A stretch of DNA of 64,000 nt from Nicotiana tabacum (taxonomy: Eukaryota; Streptophyta; Magnoliopsida; Solanales; Solanaceae). Every line of letters starts with the position of its first letter. The first letter of the stretch is position 1. Of this stretch, positions 1 to 13,181 are shown piece after piece. Both the position numbers and the translations under genes were made by a program. The stretch spans positions 96,985,766-97,049,765 of the forward strand of contig NC_134102.1 in NCBI RefSeq assembly GCF_000715075.1. The letters are read 5' to 3'. The notes under the pieces are model-generated. The model made no database searches and was not told where the DNA came from. It saw nothing but the letters and a program-made list of their open reading frames with translations.

Positions 1-2340
1 TTATTTTAGCACATATGAGTTTGGATAGCATCAAAAGGAGTAAACTGGGTGAAATTTAATTTTCGTACTTGAATTTCTAAAATCAACATGCTTTGGATAA
101 TATGAGTTGGTAGAGGAAATTTAGTTTATGACATAACAATGTAATTCATTGTGCACTTGAGATTGAGAACAGAATCGGCTTTTGAACATTAAGAAATATG
201 CAGAATTGTTATCTTAATTTTTCTTAAACTTTTGCTTTTATGTAACTTTGAATTTGAAGCTTGAGAATACAATTGATTTTAGTACATTGAGAAATGTATA
301 AAACTACTATAGTACTATATTAATTTAGAAAAATAAATAAGAGAGATATTATTTTAGTTCTGTCTTCATTTTGCTCTTCTTTTTTCATTTTTTTCTGTTA
401 GAAAATTTAACATATCCATTTATGAGATCTTTTACGGTTTCAAACTTTTCTAAGTCTCCTATAATTTCTTTTCATGACGTTTGGCCTTCTCTTTTCTTTT
501 CTTTCTTTTTAAGATGGTGTGCTGGCTTAGCGTAAATTAATTACAGCATAAATCAATATTTACTGTCTTTCGGCATTTTATTTTTTAAAATTTAAAGAGT
601 TTATAAACGTATTTTTAATTTAATTTATATGCCAATCTCGTGAGATGTTTGAAAATTCACGATTAGTAAATCAGTAAAAATTCATTAGGGAGTCAAAAAA
701 AATTTGGACCATTAGATTACGTGGTACTTCTTTTAGACCAACAAATTTATTTATTTCTCACTTTTTTGTTTTCTCCCTCATTTTCCGTCTACAGTAATTG
801 GAAAATGCCAAGTCATTAAATTTATAGTTATCATTAAAATTAATTGCAACAGTAAAGATTATTTGTTAACACTGTCATTATAAAACTACAAAGAGATTCG
901 AAATGCTTTTACTTATATTTGGTTTTGTCATTATAAACTCTTATACAATTGGATTTCAATTCATTTACCTATGAATGTCTTAGATTATATATTTGTCTTA
1001 GATTATATATAGTTGGGTACACGAGAACTTGTTGTTAAGTTCCCCGCCAATTGCTTTAAGTCATCAATATGAAATTACAATTGGAGTGATTTTTTCTTAA
1101 ACTTTTGACGCCATTTTCCTTTTCGGATGCTTCATTGAAGAGATACTTTTGTAGCATCTTTTCATTTGGGTTGTTCCTAAGCGTTATTTTTTTTTAAATG
1201 AGATATTTATATAAATAAGAAGGGTAATATTATAATTTAACTTTTTAATTAAGGGGTTCTTGCTTTTAATATATTGTAGATTATGGTAATTAGGATATTA
1301 ATTTCGACATAAAATGTAGGATAACTTTTATCTTATATTTCATTATTAGTATTAGCTAATTTCGATATAAATTTGATACAAAAAATTTGGTATTATTGAT
1401 CCAATATAGCATGTGAGATTATAATTCCAAAAGAATCTCAGAATACAATTGTTCTGAATCAAACATACCATTAGTGTTTTGTTGTACTAGTCTAAGGATA
1501 CGTGCGTGTAGTTTTATCTCAATGAGTACAAATTTTTAAAAATTATATTAAATTTCTAATTGAATAATGAAATATATGCCAAAGAAAAAATTTAAAAAAT
1601 TTTAAGTTCCTAAAGTGATGATTCTTGATTCTATTTTGCCAACTCAATAAAAGAAGAAACTTTGTCCGACAGGAGTTCTCAGTCATCTCAGTCAGTATAG
1701 TTAACATACAATTTATTTAAGATTTATAGTTTTATTACTTTAATTTTACAATTTATGCATCCTTTTTACTTTTAACAAGATCATATAACTTTGAAGATTT
1801 AGAATTATTATATTTTTATTTTGAAAAAGCTATATATTCTTATGTTAATTCTAAAAAGATATAAATAGGACGTCATCCAACTGGCATAAGACGTAAATAC
1901 TATCCTAGAAGAAGTAAAAATATGAAATTCATGTAAAAATCAGAATTAGAGTTTATTTTTTCAATTAATTCTCACGGATTTAGTGTGTTAGTTTTCTTAT
2001 ATTTGTACAATCAGTTTTTATATTTTAATTGGGACGTTTTAAAAGTTAGTCTAATTTGATTCAAAAAGAAAATTATAATTTTTTATATTACCAAAATATT
2101 TAATAATATTTTTTATATTTTTCTAACTTTTTGTAATCAATATTTGTATTTTGTTATGTTTGTAAGCGTGCTCATAATTAAACGACCAAATTAAAAAACC
2201 AAAAACGGCATTCCTAATTTCTTTGTAGCAATGTATGTATGTTCACGTAGTATAGAATATGCTACTCCATTTAAATTTGGTTTCAGCCTCATTGAACTCT
2301 GTAAAAAAATATTCATGACTCGTGAGACCTATGTAACCTA
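1..2340. other. AT-rich non-coding DNA, nothing recognised
   Basis: No reading frame of useful length lies on either strand and no transposon end or RNA gene was recognised. Composition is strongly AT-rich with many T- and A-runs. A short tandem copy of GTCTTAGATTATATAT is visible near 977-1014. This may be host intergenic DNA or a very old repeat. Confidence 0.6.
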
Positions 2341-2353
2341 GGTTCTGATACCA
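2341..2353 (-). other. Primer binding site of a long-LTR gypsy element
   Basis: The reverse complement reads TGGTATCAGAACC, one base from the plant initiator-Met tRNA site TGGTATCAGAGCC. It lies 3 bases outside the end of the long LTR at 2357-5063, where the primer site of a 5' LTR belongs. So this LTR was the 5' LTR of a minus-strand element whose internal part is missing or unrecognisable to the left. Confidence 0.7.
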
Positions 2354-2356
2354 ACT

Positions 2357-5063
2357 TATCACGACCCAAAATCTAACTATGGTCGTGATGGCGCCTATCG
2401 TGTTACAAGGCAAGCCTATTTCCCAAAATATTACTACTAAATCGATTATAAGAATTTAATAAAACAATACCAATATTTGAATTTCTCATAAACTAAATCA
2501 ACTCTAAATATAATATAGAAAATACGGAAACGAGCCCCAAACATTGGGGTATCACTAAGTCATGAGCATCTAAAACTATGAACTAAGATATATAAGCTGT
2601 CTAATTGTCCAAAAGAAGAAATGACAAGAGGAGTAACAAGGTCATGCGGACGCTAACAGCTACCTTGCAGTCTCCAAAGATAGCCGACCTGAACTCAACG
2701 ATCGCCGCCTTCTAACTCACCTAGATCTGCACATAAAGTGCAGGGTGTAGTATGAGTACAACCGACTCAGTAGTAACAGAAATAACTAAGGAACTGAGAA
2801 GTAGTGACGAGCTAAGCAGAATAATCCAATTATTATTTACACAATTAAGTACAAACAGGAGTAGACAGGTAATTTCATAAATCAGTAAGACTACAAGGAA
2901 AATTAACAGGTAAATGCAGAAACAACAAAAGTAAATGCAACCTCACAACAATGTCACTCCATCACTCAGCACTCGCACTCAACACTCAACGCTCAACACT
3001 CTACGCTCACTGGGGGTGTGCACAGACTCTGGAGGGGCTCCCAAAGCCCAAGCGCTAAGCACGGACAACTCACGTGACATCATATCAATACCTGGATCCG
3101 CACGGTCAACTTACGTGCTATGCGATAACTCACGCGCTATGGTATCAATACCTGTACCCGTACGGTCAACTCACGTACTACACAGATAACTCACGCGCTA
3201 TGGTATTAATATCCTTACAACCAGACCCTCGACCTCACTCAATCATGTACCTCACTAGCCTCACTATCATCAATAAATAAGGGAACACAACCCACATCAA
3301 GTATCACAACATATTAGCAAATAATAGAGACTGAGGTAAACATGTACAATAATTTCTATGAGTGAGTACAAATAATGTTAGCGTGAATAAAGCCTAAGCA
3401 TGATTTCTAACATGAAGGCATGCAAGTTCAACAACAAGTAACTACGTAAACACAAATTATGTCCATGAGGCCTCACAGGACGGACCAAGTCTCAATCCCT
3501 CGAGGTATACACCCACACGCCCGTCACCTAGTGTGGGTATCACCTCCAAACAGTCACACGATTATCAAATTCTCCGGGTTTATACCCTTAAAGCCAGAGT
3601 TAAAACTGTTACTTACCTTAACAACGTAAACTCCTACTCCGGGATGCCCTCGCCTCTGGACTCGGTCTTCAAAAGTTCCGAATCTAACCATAAATCAGAA
3701 TACTACTATCAACATAGTCTAAAGAATCGAATTCCACAATAAAAACTACATAAATATGCCAAAAATCCGAAATCGGCCAAAACTCCCCCCGTGTCCACGT
3801 CTCGAAATCAGTCAAAAAATGAAAGAATAATAAACATCGTCCTCTCCCGAGTCTAATCATATAAAATTCATCAAAATCGGACCCCGTTTGGTCCCTCAAA
3901 TCCTCACTTAAACTCTCCAAAACTCAAACTCAAACTCCCTCAATTTCACTTTAAAATCATCAATCAAATCCCAAAAATAAATATGGATTCATGAAATATA
4001 ACCAAAACTGAGTAGAGAACGCTTACCCCAATCCTTATGGTGAAAATCGCCCCCAAAAGTGCCCAAATCCGAGCTTCCCAACTCAAAATATGACAGAATA
4101 AACAAATCCTCATTTTATATATTTTTCTGCCAGCTATTCAGCATCGTTTCTCATGCTAAATGATCCCGAAGCTCGCTTTTTATGCCTCCAATGGATTCAG
4201 TGGCAATTTCGTAACTAATCTGACAACCCAATTTATTTAGTAAAATGACCATAAATTCCTCATACAATGCCCACATTCGGCGATTCTTTTTGATATGGCT
4301 CCGTAATTACGATACGGATATAATGCTTCAATCAAAATAAAAATCAGAGCTCATTTGCTTAATGTGGTACCATTTATGCTGGAAGAAACGACATCGAAAC
4401 ATAAGAAAAACGAGCACAACGCAACCCAAACCTATCCGAAACTCACCCGAGCTCTTCGGTACCCCGTAAGAACATACTAACAAGTCTCATAACATAACAC
4501 AGACCAATTCAACACCTCAAATCATGCATAACAACATTTAAACGACGAAACGCACCTCAAATCAAACTAAATAAATTTTCGAACTTTCGACTTCCAAAAA
4601 CTCGTGCCGAAACATATCAAATCAACTCGGAATTACTTCAAATTTTGCACACACGTCACAAATAACACTACGAACCTACTCCAACTTCCAGAATTCCATT
4701 CCGACCCGGATACCTAATTTTTCACTGCCGACCAAAATCGTCAAATTTCTAACTTTCGCCAATTCAAGCCTAATTCTACCACAGACCTCCAAATTATATT
4801 TCGGACACACTCCTAAGTCTAAAATCACCCAACGAAGCTAACTGAATCATACAAATCCCAATCTGAATTCGTTTACTCATAGGTCAACTTCCGGTTGATT
4901 TTTTCTAACTTAGCTTTCTAACTAAGAGACTAAGTGTCTCATTTCACTCCAAAACTACTCTGAACCCAAACCTACCAACTCAACACAACTGAATAACACA
5001 TAAATAAGCATAAATGGGGAAAACGGGGCTACAACTCTCGGAATGACAGGCCGGGTCGTTACA
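2357..5063 (-). repeat. Long gypsy LTR (Tekay/Del-like), copy A
   Basis: On the minus strand it starts TGTAACGACCCGGCC (5063 inward) and ends GGGTCGTGATA (2357). The same ends frame other long LTRs in this window. Shared internal landmarks with copies C and E include the phrase around 2725-2760 (AGATCTGCACATAAAGTGC then AGTATGAGTACAA) and the AT-rich block around 4255-4330. No coding sequence is present. A primer site flanks its left end. The right end abuts the copia LTR at 5064, whose first base is missing, so this LTR inserted at, or recombined with, the end of that copia LTR. No clean target duplication is visible. Confidence 0.8.
2960..3215. repeat. Minisatellite inside long LTR copy A
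   Basis: A short run of ACTCAACACTCAACGCTCA-type repeats (about 2964-3010) is followed by three imperfect copies of a unit of roughly 60 bases containing AACTCACG(T/C)GCTATGGTATC and AATACCTG (3060-3215). A related block sits at the equivalent place in copy E (60030-60150). The short peptides predicted here are products of the repeat, not genes. Confidence 0.65.
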
Positions 5064-5252
5064 GTTATAAAATAATAAAAAAAAAGAATATTGCAGAGAA
5101 AAGTAGAGAGAGAATCCTTATTGATTTGGGATGAATTACAATGAAATAAAACCCTCTATTTATAGGGGAAAGTGACTTATCCACCAAGTAACAAACCCTA
5201 AAATCTCTCTAAAATATAGACATTCACCTTAAATATAATTCTATTTATAATA
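5064..5252 (-). repeat. Ty1/copia 3' LTR
   Basis: About 190 bp, clearly the same sequence as 11225-11417. On the minus strand it starts TATTATAAATAG (TG decayed to TA) and ends TTTTATAAC. A polypurine tract, reverse complement TTCAAGGGGAA at 5253-5263, precedes it, so it is the 3' LTR of a minus-strand element. The complete copy has 8-bp inverted ends (TGTTATAA...TTATAACA). The final base is lost at the junction with long LTR copy A. Confidence 0.75.
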
Positions 5253-5864
5253 TTCCCCTTGAATGTCTATTCAACAGATAATGTGCCTCGTTAAAACCTT
5301 AATTAAAATAAAACCCAGTGGAAAAAAATTCTAGTAAAGGAAAAAAAGTACACATGTCTAACAATATACCTTTTGGTTGCCTCGTTAAAAACCTTGTAAG
5401 AAAAATCCGGTGGGACAAAATCTTGTAAGGAAAAAAGAATACAACGCGTATTAACTCCTCCTGATGAGAGCATCAATTCACATATTTGAGCCTTCACATT
5501 CCAATCTTGTGCAACATCTTCAAAAGATCGTTGGTAGAGATTTGATAAACAAATCAGTCATATTAACTTGAACGAATTTGTTTCACTTTGAAATCATCAT
5601 TCCTGATAGATATGTAATGTCGTGGAATGGCCTTTTCAATATCTTCATAGGGGTAAAAATTCCTCGCTATCACATTATCATGCTTATAGTTATAGCAAGA
5701 TACAAATATGCACAAATTGCACTTAGGGTGTAGTACTTTATGACCAAGAATTCTATATGCTTTAAGTGATTTAAATCTTTTGGAGATTGTCATATAAGCC
5801 ATACAAATCGACTTTAGATGCATATCAAGTTTTCATGCCATGCTAGACATATAAGATAGATAAA
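5253..5864 (-). pseudogene. Ty1/copia pol 3' end (RNase H tail), decayed
   Basis: Minus-strand translation across 5500-5823 contains the C-terminal copia RNase H signature in broken form: KQIRSS followed by MTDLFIKSLPT, matching the QIRS...DLFTKSLPT motif of plant copia polyproteins. Downstream, 5290-5500 is the untranslated tail with CCACTGGGTTTTATTTTAA-like and TTTTTAACGAGGCAACC phrases, then the polypurine tract and LTR. Stops and shifts are frequent. The coding part is cut at 5864 by the solo LTR at 5865-8670. Function in an intact element would be removal of the RNA strand during reverse transcription; this copy cannot make it. Confidence 0.6.
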
Positions 5865-8670
5865 GGTCACGACCCAAAATCTATTATAGGTCGTGATGGC
5901 ACCTAACACCGCCGTCAGGCAAGCCAACAGTGATTTATCAATTTAATTACTCATTTTATTACTTTCGAAATCATAGATTTTAATAAGGAAAGAGATTTAC
6001 ACTCTTAAATCCACGGGAACATACAACGTTTGTAGTTTATAAAATAAATAAAAGGGCGATAATAATATACAAAACCGTAAGTATCAACTAGTATAACCCC
6101 AAAACCCAGTGTCACAAGTGCATGAACATTTAAGGAGTACAATAATAATATAACATTTGTCCAGAATGTAAATAAGCCCGGATAAAATAAATAGTACGAT
6201 AGAGACTCGGTGGACTGCGATGCGTATCCTGGAATGCAACTCACATAAAGTCCTCTCAACAGGTACGCCTACGCAACAAGATGAACACGAAATGAACCTG
6301 TCAGATCCTGCATGCAGAAGTGCAGCATGGGTATATAAATCAACGCATACCCAGTAAGTATCTAGCCTAACCCCGGAGAAGTAGTGACGAGGGTCGACAT
6401 CGATACTTAATAGAGGTCCAATAAAGCAATATAATGAATCATAAGCAGATGTGAAGTACACAACAATAATGGGGTAATTCCGTAAGTTACATAATCTTCC
6501 AAATATTTCTTTTAAAGTATGAATTTCTTAATCTTGCATTCTACCGTAACAACTCAGAAAATGTCAAGTGCCAATATCAAATGAATAAGGAATACCATAT
6601 AAAATATAGGGCATCAGTGGAAAGATAATATCGTGAATGTTCGGACTACCAGCGATATAACGCACGATTATGCCTAGGTCGTTCGGCCCGATCCAGAATA
6701 ATGTGTACATTGTCGAGGGTCGAGCGACACGAACCATAGATACTTCTATTATAATGCTGAGGCGTTCGGCCTGCTCCACAAGAAAGGAAGAAAATTACCG
6801 AATTACGAGACACGTGCTTACAAATATAGTACATGAGCGCAAAATGAATATAATTTTTACCGTTTCTCAAATAACTAGCCAACAACTCAAGGTGAAAAGG
6901 CTCAGCCCGGTATAAATATAGTTATTTTTAAATCAATTTAAATTATAAGTTCAAATAATTAGGCCACTAGAATGAGTTCAAATAATTCAATTATTACATG
7001 ATAAGGTCCTAAATCTACCCGGACATAAACATGATTTAGCTACGTACGAACTCTCATCACCTCGTGCGAACGTAGCACCCACAACTAGTATCACATAGCA
7101 GTTACATCACCTAAGGGGAAGTTTCCTCCTCACAAGGTTAGACAGGAGATTTACCTCGCCCTGAAGTTTCATAACCGACTCCAACGCCTATCTAACTCTT
7201 AAATTTAAGGCCAAAAGATCCGAAACTAGTCAGCAAATGTGCAAACCAATAAACATATACTCAAATACTCATAATAACCAATTTAAACAAATTCCCAACT
7301 CCGCTCGAAAAGTCGATAAAGTCAACCCTCAGGCCCACGTGCCCGGATTCCGAAAGTTTTCGATGATAAACATTACCCATAATAATACGAACTCAAATAT
7401 ATGATTTATTCCCAATTCATATCCAATTTCGTGGTCAAAATCTAAAAATATTCAATTCTAATTTTTCTTCAATATCCCATAATTTTCCAAAAATTCCCAT
7501 GTTAAATCCTTATAAAATCCATGTAATTAACTTAAAAATGCGAGAATTACTTACCTTACAATAGATGATGAACATCCCCACTTGAAGCTATCCAAAAATC
7601 CCCCAAGCCAAGGGAGAATGAAAGAAAATGGGCCAAATCGTGTATAAAAATCAAATCTGCGCAGCGCTTCCTCGCACATGCGGAACAGTAGCCGCTTCTG
7701 CGGCTCTGCACCTGCGAAAAATCCATCGCAGTTGCGGCTCCAGCTCAAACCAACAACCCTCGCTTCTGCGCTCGCGCACCTGCGCGACCATGTTCGCTTC
7801 TGCGGCCCAGGCCTTCTTGGACAACCTCCGCTTCTACGCTCCAGTAGTCGCATATGCGATCACACTGGTGCGGGAAGGCCTTCGCACCTGCGACCTCTGC
7901 ACAACTCACTTCTAGTCACTTCTGTGACTTATTGCCTTGCTTCTGTGACGAATCTTCCACAAAAGCGGTTGCACCAGCAACTAGAATTCTCCAACTTTTC
8001 CTTAAGTACAAAATCCGATCTGTTAACCATCCGTAATCCACCCGAGGCCCTCGGGACCTTGAAAAAATATACCTACATGTCCCAAAACACATTACGAACT
8101 TAGTCGAGGCTTCAAATCATGCCAAACAACATCGAAACTACGAATCACGATCGAAATCCTTCCTTAAACTTTCAAACTTCCAAACCTCGACGATCGCGTC
8201 CAAACCATATTAAAACATTTCGGAATGACGCTAAACTTTGCGTGCGAGTCAAAAATCATGATACGAACCTATTCCAAGGCTAGGAATATCAAACGTACAT
8301 CGATAACACCCAACTCCACTTCAAATCAAACTTAAGAAATTCTTAAACTTTCAAAATGTTAGCTTTCCATAATAAGTGCCGAAATGCTCCCATTCCATCC
8401 GAATATACGCCCAAGTCCTAAATCATCATACGAATCTATTGGAACATTCAAATCACAATTCCGAGTTCGTTTACTCAAAAGTCAAATCTTAGTCAATTCT
8501 TCCAACGTAAAGCTTCCGAAATTAGAATTTTCTTTCCAAATCAACTCCGAACTTCCTGAAATTCAATTCCGATCACACGTACAAGTCATAAATCCTGAAG
8601 TGAAGCTACTCAAGACCTCAAACCGTCGGACGATTCGCTAGAGCTCAAAACGATCGGTCGGATCCTTATA
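5865..8670 (-). repeat. Solo long gypsy LTR, copy B, with 5-bp duplication
   Basis: The left end reads GGTCACGACCC and the right end is the reverse complement of TATAAGGATCCGACCGATCG, a decayed form of TGTAACGACCCGACCGGTCG. The five bases ATAAA occur directly outside both ends (5860-5864 and 8671-8675), so this is a complete solo LTR of 2806 bp, formed by recombination between the two LTRs of one insertion. It splits the copia pol remnant. A GC-rich module of CTTCTGCGG-like repeats occupies about 7655-7935; the reading frames there come from that module. Confidence 0.85.
7655..7935. repeat. GCG-rich short-repeat module in LTR copy B
   Basis: Repeated variants of CGCTTCTGCGG, CGCACCTGCG and CGCAGTTGCGG in an otherwise AT-rich LTR. 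Equivalent modules with different motifs occur in LTR copies C and E. Overlapping frames of 60-141 codons here have no protein-like composition. Confidence 0.7.
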
Positions 8671-11224
8671 ATAAAAGTGATAGCACACACCATTGAATTT
8701 ATACTTTCAAGTGTTTGAACTGCAGGTCAAAAACTACATGTGTTTTATATGAAACCAATTCTACTTGAATTGTTTCTCCAGACTTAAGATTCTCATATAT
8801 ATTTAGCGTTATCATAGATGTAATCAGTGAATATTTTATATCGGTTCCAACCACTTTTTTTTCATAAAGACATAACATAGAGTTCTCTTCATTTATATTT
8901 TCAAGTACCTGCACCTTTTCTGAGATTTTATGAAGTATTATGTCATGTGATATTCTAGATCACTTGCCTCCTTATTATGATCATTTTGATCATTTGATCA
9001 ATTCTTTATCAAGAAGTTTGTTTGAAATTGATTTATCTATACGCTTTAAGCGTACCATAGATTTTGTCCTTCTTAGACTTATTCTAATGGGAGCATTTGT
9101 AGTGAGAGTATAGCTACTTTCGTTAAGTCAGCAAAATGCGTCTGGCATGCTTTGCAATATAGTGCAGATGAATTATCTTTTTGTGAACTTCAAGTTCATA
9201 TTATCTTGTACGAGGATCTAGATGTAGAAATGATAATTCATTCCACGTAACTTTTTCTCAAATATTTATCCTTTCCCCCCCTCATGTTAGAAAAACTAAC
9301 TTGCTTCCTCAAGTTTTGCATACCTACCTTTGTGCGTTATGGTGTTAATCAAAATATACACCGTACATCAATAATAATAAGATAAAATTATTTGGTTCCT
9401 GACCTGAACCAGTTGTAAGGGGAGAATGTAATATACTTTCGTGTATAATGTATATCAAACTGATATAGATAACTTTGTTCTCATAAGCAATAGTTTAGCT
9501 ATTAAGTGGATGCAGTCAATACATTGTTTTGCTAAACCAATTGTGATGTAAACGAACTTATCAAATGAACTTTCTTGAATAGAAAATCTGGAAATTATAC
9601 TCTAAATTAAATTACTGAGCAAGATTCTGGCATTCAAGTTGTGGGTTGATAATAAACGCGCATGTAACCATCTCATAAATGCATATTTATAAGGTTTACA
9701 TGAAGGTGAATGAGCTCATATTCACCTTTGATAAATTCCAGAATTCAAGGTATTCAATCTCAATTATAATTGGTATAATAATCGCGAGAACAAGTAATAC
9801 ATGAGAATTCATGAAGAATCTTCTTCAACACTTACCCATGTGAATTCTCATTTATTTTGCACATGATGCTTAAATCAAGATTGCTCAATAGGCCATGCTT
9901 GATAAAATTACAGTAAACTTCAGGTTTACATTATGACATGTGCGATTATTAATTAAACTTCAGTTTACTATGACATGGGTATTTTATATCAATAAACATC
10001 CAGTTTATTGTGTCGTATAATTTTACCGTATTTTTATTTATGTAGTACAAATCAGGCAATAAAGCGGGTAATTTTTATAGACATATTACCCTGCTACAAT
10101 TGTAGTAATATAAAGATATTAAATCTTCTCATTATTTATAGTCTCAATATAACCAACCGCTTTCATGAATACTTTAGAAACTCAATAAGTTTCTTTGAGA
10201 CTTACCACAACACAATGTCTTATTGATAATCAATTTTATTCCTAAAAATAGTAATAATTGTCTCTTCCAGAGCTCTCAATTAATTTTGTACTACCATATA
10301 TTCATCAACATCTATTTGGTGAATATCTTTTAAAGATAAAGTTATACCATTATGGTCATAGTCAAATTATATGTAAGATCTGTTTCTTGCATTACTGTTG
10401 TCCTTTAATAATCACATTGCCAAAATATTTTGCGTATAATAGGTACATGACCAATGACCATTCATGTCATAATAATTCCATTATTTCTTATTTCATTTCA
10501 AACCTTCTTCTAGAGGTGAGTGTAGTATATTCACTACCACTGACACGTTCATATTCTTCCAAGAATAAATATGTATTCATAAATCACATGTTATCATATT
10601 CACATCATGAATGGACCATAATCATCTATATGTGCTTTACAAAATCTCATGTCAAATCGATAAAAAATATTACTTTCACAGAGTGAATGATTATTTTGAG
10701 AATCCTTATTATCTTCATTACCATAATGATGACGATTATAATTTCGTCTATTGCCACATCCACATCCATTGAGACCTTCACAACAATAATTTTATCTTCT
10801 TTTTGACTTATTATATATTACTACCACATTCTCTTTAGGAAATGAGAATGAAGCAAATTCAATGGGACGAGTTTCCACTTTTTGTGCTCACTATCATACA
10901 TGAATTTGATCATGGTAAGACAGAGAAATTTTACCACTTCGAGTTGTTAGAATTTCATACAAACTGTATTAGAGTTATAATCAAACTTTGTTGCCTTTGC
11001 TTGTATTTAAAATCAAATTATAAAATTTTAAGAGTTTAAAAGAGAAAAATATGGTAAAATATTTACATTCAATCCAGAATTTATTCCTAAAGGAAGTTCA
11101 TGGAACAATTGACAATCATTATGCTTAATATTATATACAAGTTGAGCACCATACACATATCCCAAAGCCTGGTGACCAAAGCATATGCCTCTACTCAATT
11201 GGTTAGAGTCTCATGCTGATAACG
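8671..11224 (-). pseudogene. Ty1/copia internal region, heavily decayed gag-pol
   Basis: This lies between the solo LTR and the 5' LTR of the copia element. The minus strand around 10690-10800 encodes a Gly/Arg/Asn-rich stretch after a CGRN-like tract, resembling the basic nucleocapsid part of copia gag. Directly inside the LTR the minus strand reads CGTTATCAGCATGAGACTC (11205-11224), the usual position of the primer site. Pol between about 8700 and 10680 is too damaged to assign domains; short frames are interrupted every 60-140 codons. Attribution to the same element as 5253-5864 rests on orientation and matching LTRs. Confidence 0.5.
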
Positions 11225-11417
11225 TGTTATAAAACAATAAAAGAAGAAGAAGAATATTGTAGAGAAAAGTAGAGAGAATTCTTATTGATTCGGGATAAAT
11301 TACAATAAAATGGAATTCTCTATTTATAGGGAAAAAGTGACTTAACCACCAAGTAACAAACCCTAAAATCTCTCAAAAATATAGACATTCACCTTAAATA
11401 CAATTCTATTTATAACA
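11225..11417 (-). repeat. Ty1/copia 5' LTR
   Basis: 193 bp. On the minus strand it runs from TGTTATAAATAG to TTTTATAACA and matches 5064-5252 along its length with scattered substitutions. It is a complete LTR with TG...CA ends inside an 8-bp inverted repeat. The flank after 11417 is CTAAA; the partner duplication at the left end has been obscured by LTR copy A. Confidence 0.75.
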
Positions 11418-12170
11418 CTAAACTAATAATAACATGGACCATCGTGTGAACAATCGTGGTTATATTTTTTTTTATATCTATATAAGGTAATTTTTTAATT
11501 GATGTTAGTATCGTAAATATTTGGATTATATACATAGTTTAAATAGAAAAAGATTTAATAAGTCAAATTTTAGTTGGTTTCAAAATTCTAATATTAAAAA
11601 AATAACTTAAATTACAATTTTATCTAATGTGAAATCTAGAGGATAAAAAAGGCGAACGACATTTTGCTAATGACCTTCATTCTTTTAATATAGTATAGAA
11701 TATAGTATAGATAATGCACTAACTATTAGGAGATCATGAATTGTTGTATGATAAGTATTAGTAATACGTATACATTAGAGATTTTGATAACAACGTCAAG
11801 AATTAACTCCATTAAATAACTCTTTCCTAATTTCTAATTTAAAACTTTAAGTTAAAACATAAGGAAAAATTTAAAATTAAGAGTTTTTACTACAATCATC
11901 ACCGTCACCTTTATTTTATTTATACAAATGTTTAAATACTCATTTATCAAAAGATCCTCCATTGTACTTACCCCACAATTTTGATATTGTTTACCCGCAA
12001 AACAAATACAGTTGAATTTGTAAACGTGATTTGTAGACACGTGAATTAAATTGATCTGATTAATAAAACAACAAAGTATAAAGAAAATAAAATAAAGATG
12101 ATAAAAAGGAAAGAACAAGCCTGGACTACATATTAATCCCGTCGAATCCAAGAATAACCGAAAACACTTG
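11418..12170. other. AT-rich DNA, no gene
   Basis: AT-rich, with no conserved coding frame and no recognised transposon end. A minus-strand frame of 99 codons at 11852-12151 is rich in Ile, Phe and Asn and has no recognisable motif. Confidence 0.5.
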
Positions 12171-12251
12171 ATAACACTCTTATAAACAATAACAACAACA
12201 ACAATAATATACCCAATAATATTATATACCGTGGAGTCTAGGAAGGATAAT
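12171..12251 (-). mobile_element. RTE-LINE/TS-SINE 3' end, left half
   Basis: The sequence ATAACACTCTTATAAA (12171-12186) is repeated exactly at 23423-23438. It is followed by a (CAA)n-like run (a (TTG)n tail on the minus strand) and a stretch like GTGGAGTCTAGGAAGG. The rest of the element (TATGTATGCAGACCTTACCCC) continues at 23381. Together they form the well-known Solanaceae 3' end shared by TS SINEs and RTE LINEs. Only about 107 bp are present, so this is a 5'-truncated copy. The Tat element at 12252-23375 splits it. Confidence 0.8.
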
Positions 12252-12829
12252 TATTTACCCGAAAAATGGTACAATTGAATTTGTTCGTGGTTTCTAAACA
12301 AATGAATCAATTTGATCCTAAAAGATAATGAATTAGTCAATTTGGATGCAAGATACTTAGCTCAAATGTAGATAAAATGATAGATTTGGAGAGCCCGAGA
12401 ACAGGGATTCCGGGCGCAATGATGATAAGATCAATAAGCTAGAGAGAGAAAAATAGTATCAAAATGCTGTATTAGAATATCTTCCTTGATGTCGAGAAAA
12501 TTCTTCCTATACAATGATAATTGAGCCTATTATTTATAGCTCAGTGTGCGTAATGGTCGGGCCCACCACTAATGACAATTATTGGAATGAGATAATGGAA
12601 GTCTAATGGTAAACATAAATATCCAAATTCTTATAATGAGCCGTTATTCTTTAATGTTGTGGAATATTCTCCATTAAATGCTACCGGACGCAACATACTT
12701 AATGCCTTTATGGATTGCCTTTCTCGGTGACACACGAGGTAGTTGTGCCCGATTTTCTGTCCTCCCGATTTTGATTCCATGTGTCTCCTTTTTGGGTGGT
12801 CACGTACCGTAACGTATTTTACTCAATAC
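12252..12829 (-). repeat. 3' LTR of Tat element 1
   Basis: 578 bp. On the minus strand it runs from TGTATTGAGTAAAATACG to CGGGTAAATA. It aligns end to end with 22796-23375. The TATA box of the LTR promoter is TATAAATA on the minus strand (12531-12538), conserved in the other LTR at 23075-23082. Confidence 0.9.
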
Positions 12830-13059
12830 AGATAGTCGCCCTGATTTTCGGTATCATAACTTTGTGTTACCGGAAAGTTGGTGAGAATCTTCTTTTGGCG
12901 GGAATTACTATAATTATGTCTGAAGGCTTCTGACGGTTGATTAGACGCATGTCTCTCCGCATTTAATGCCTCGAACATGCGTTGTCCCATAATTCAGCAC
13001 AACTTTTGCTGATTATCGAGGTAATTATGGTCATGAATTTAGCCGCCAAATTTTTTACC

Positions 13060-13067
13060 TATACGTA
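13060..13067 (+). promoter_or_regulatory. Decayed TATA-like box of the antisense gene in Tat element 1
   Basis: TATACGTA lies about 120 bases before the start position of the plus-strand antisense gene. A better TATA box, TATAAATAG, lies upstream of the homologous gene in the second Tat element. Calling this one a decayed equivalent is inference from position. Confidence 0.3.
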
Positions 13068-13181
13068 TCAACTCCTTTTTACTTTAGGTCTCACCAGTCG
13101 ATTGAGCTTCCAAACTGCATTCCTATTTTGCATCTCTTCTCTAACTTTCTCCCAACACATAACTTTTTCTTCCCCTTCTCC

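Noticed and set aside
1..2340. Internal region belonging to the long LTR copy A to its right
   Set aside because: A primer site is present at 2341-2353, but nothing to its left resembles gag or pol; I leave it as unassigned AT-rich DNA.
7551..8103. Overlapping reading frames of 60-141 codons on both strands in LTR copy B
   Set aside because: They coincide with the GCG-rich short-repeat module, show repeat-derived composition, and lie in the middle of a solo LTR with target duplications.
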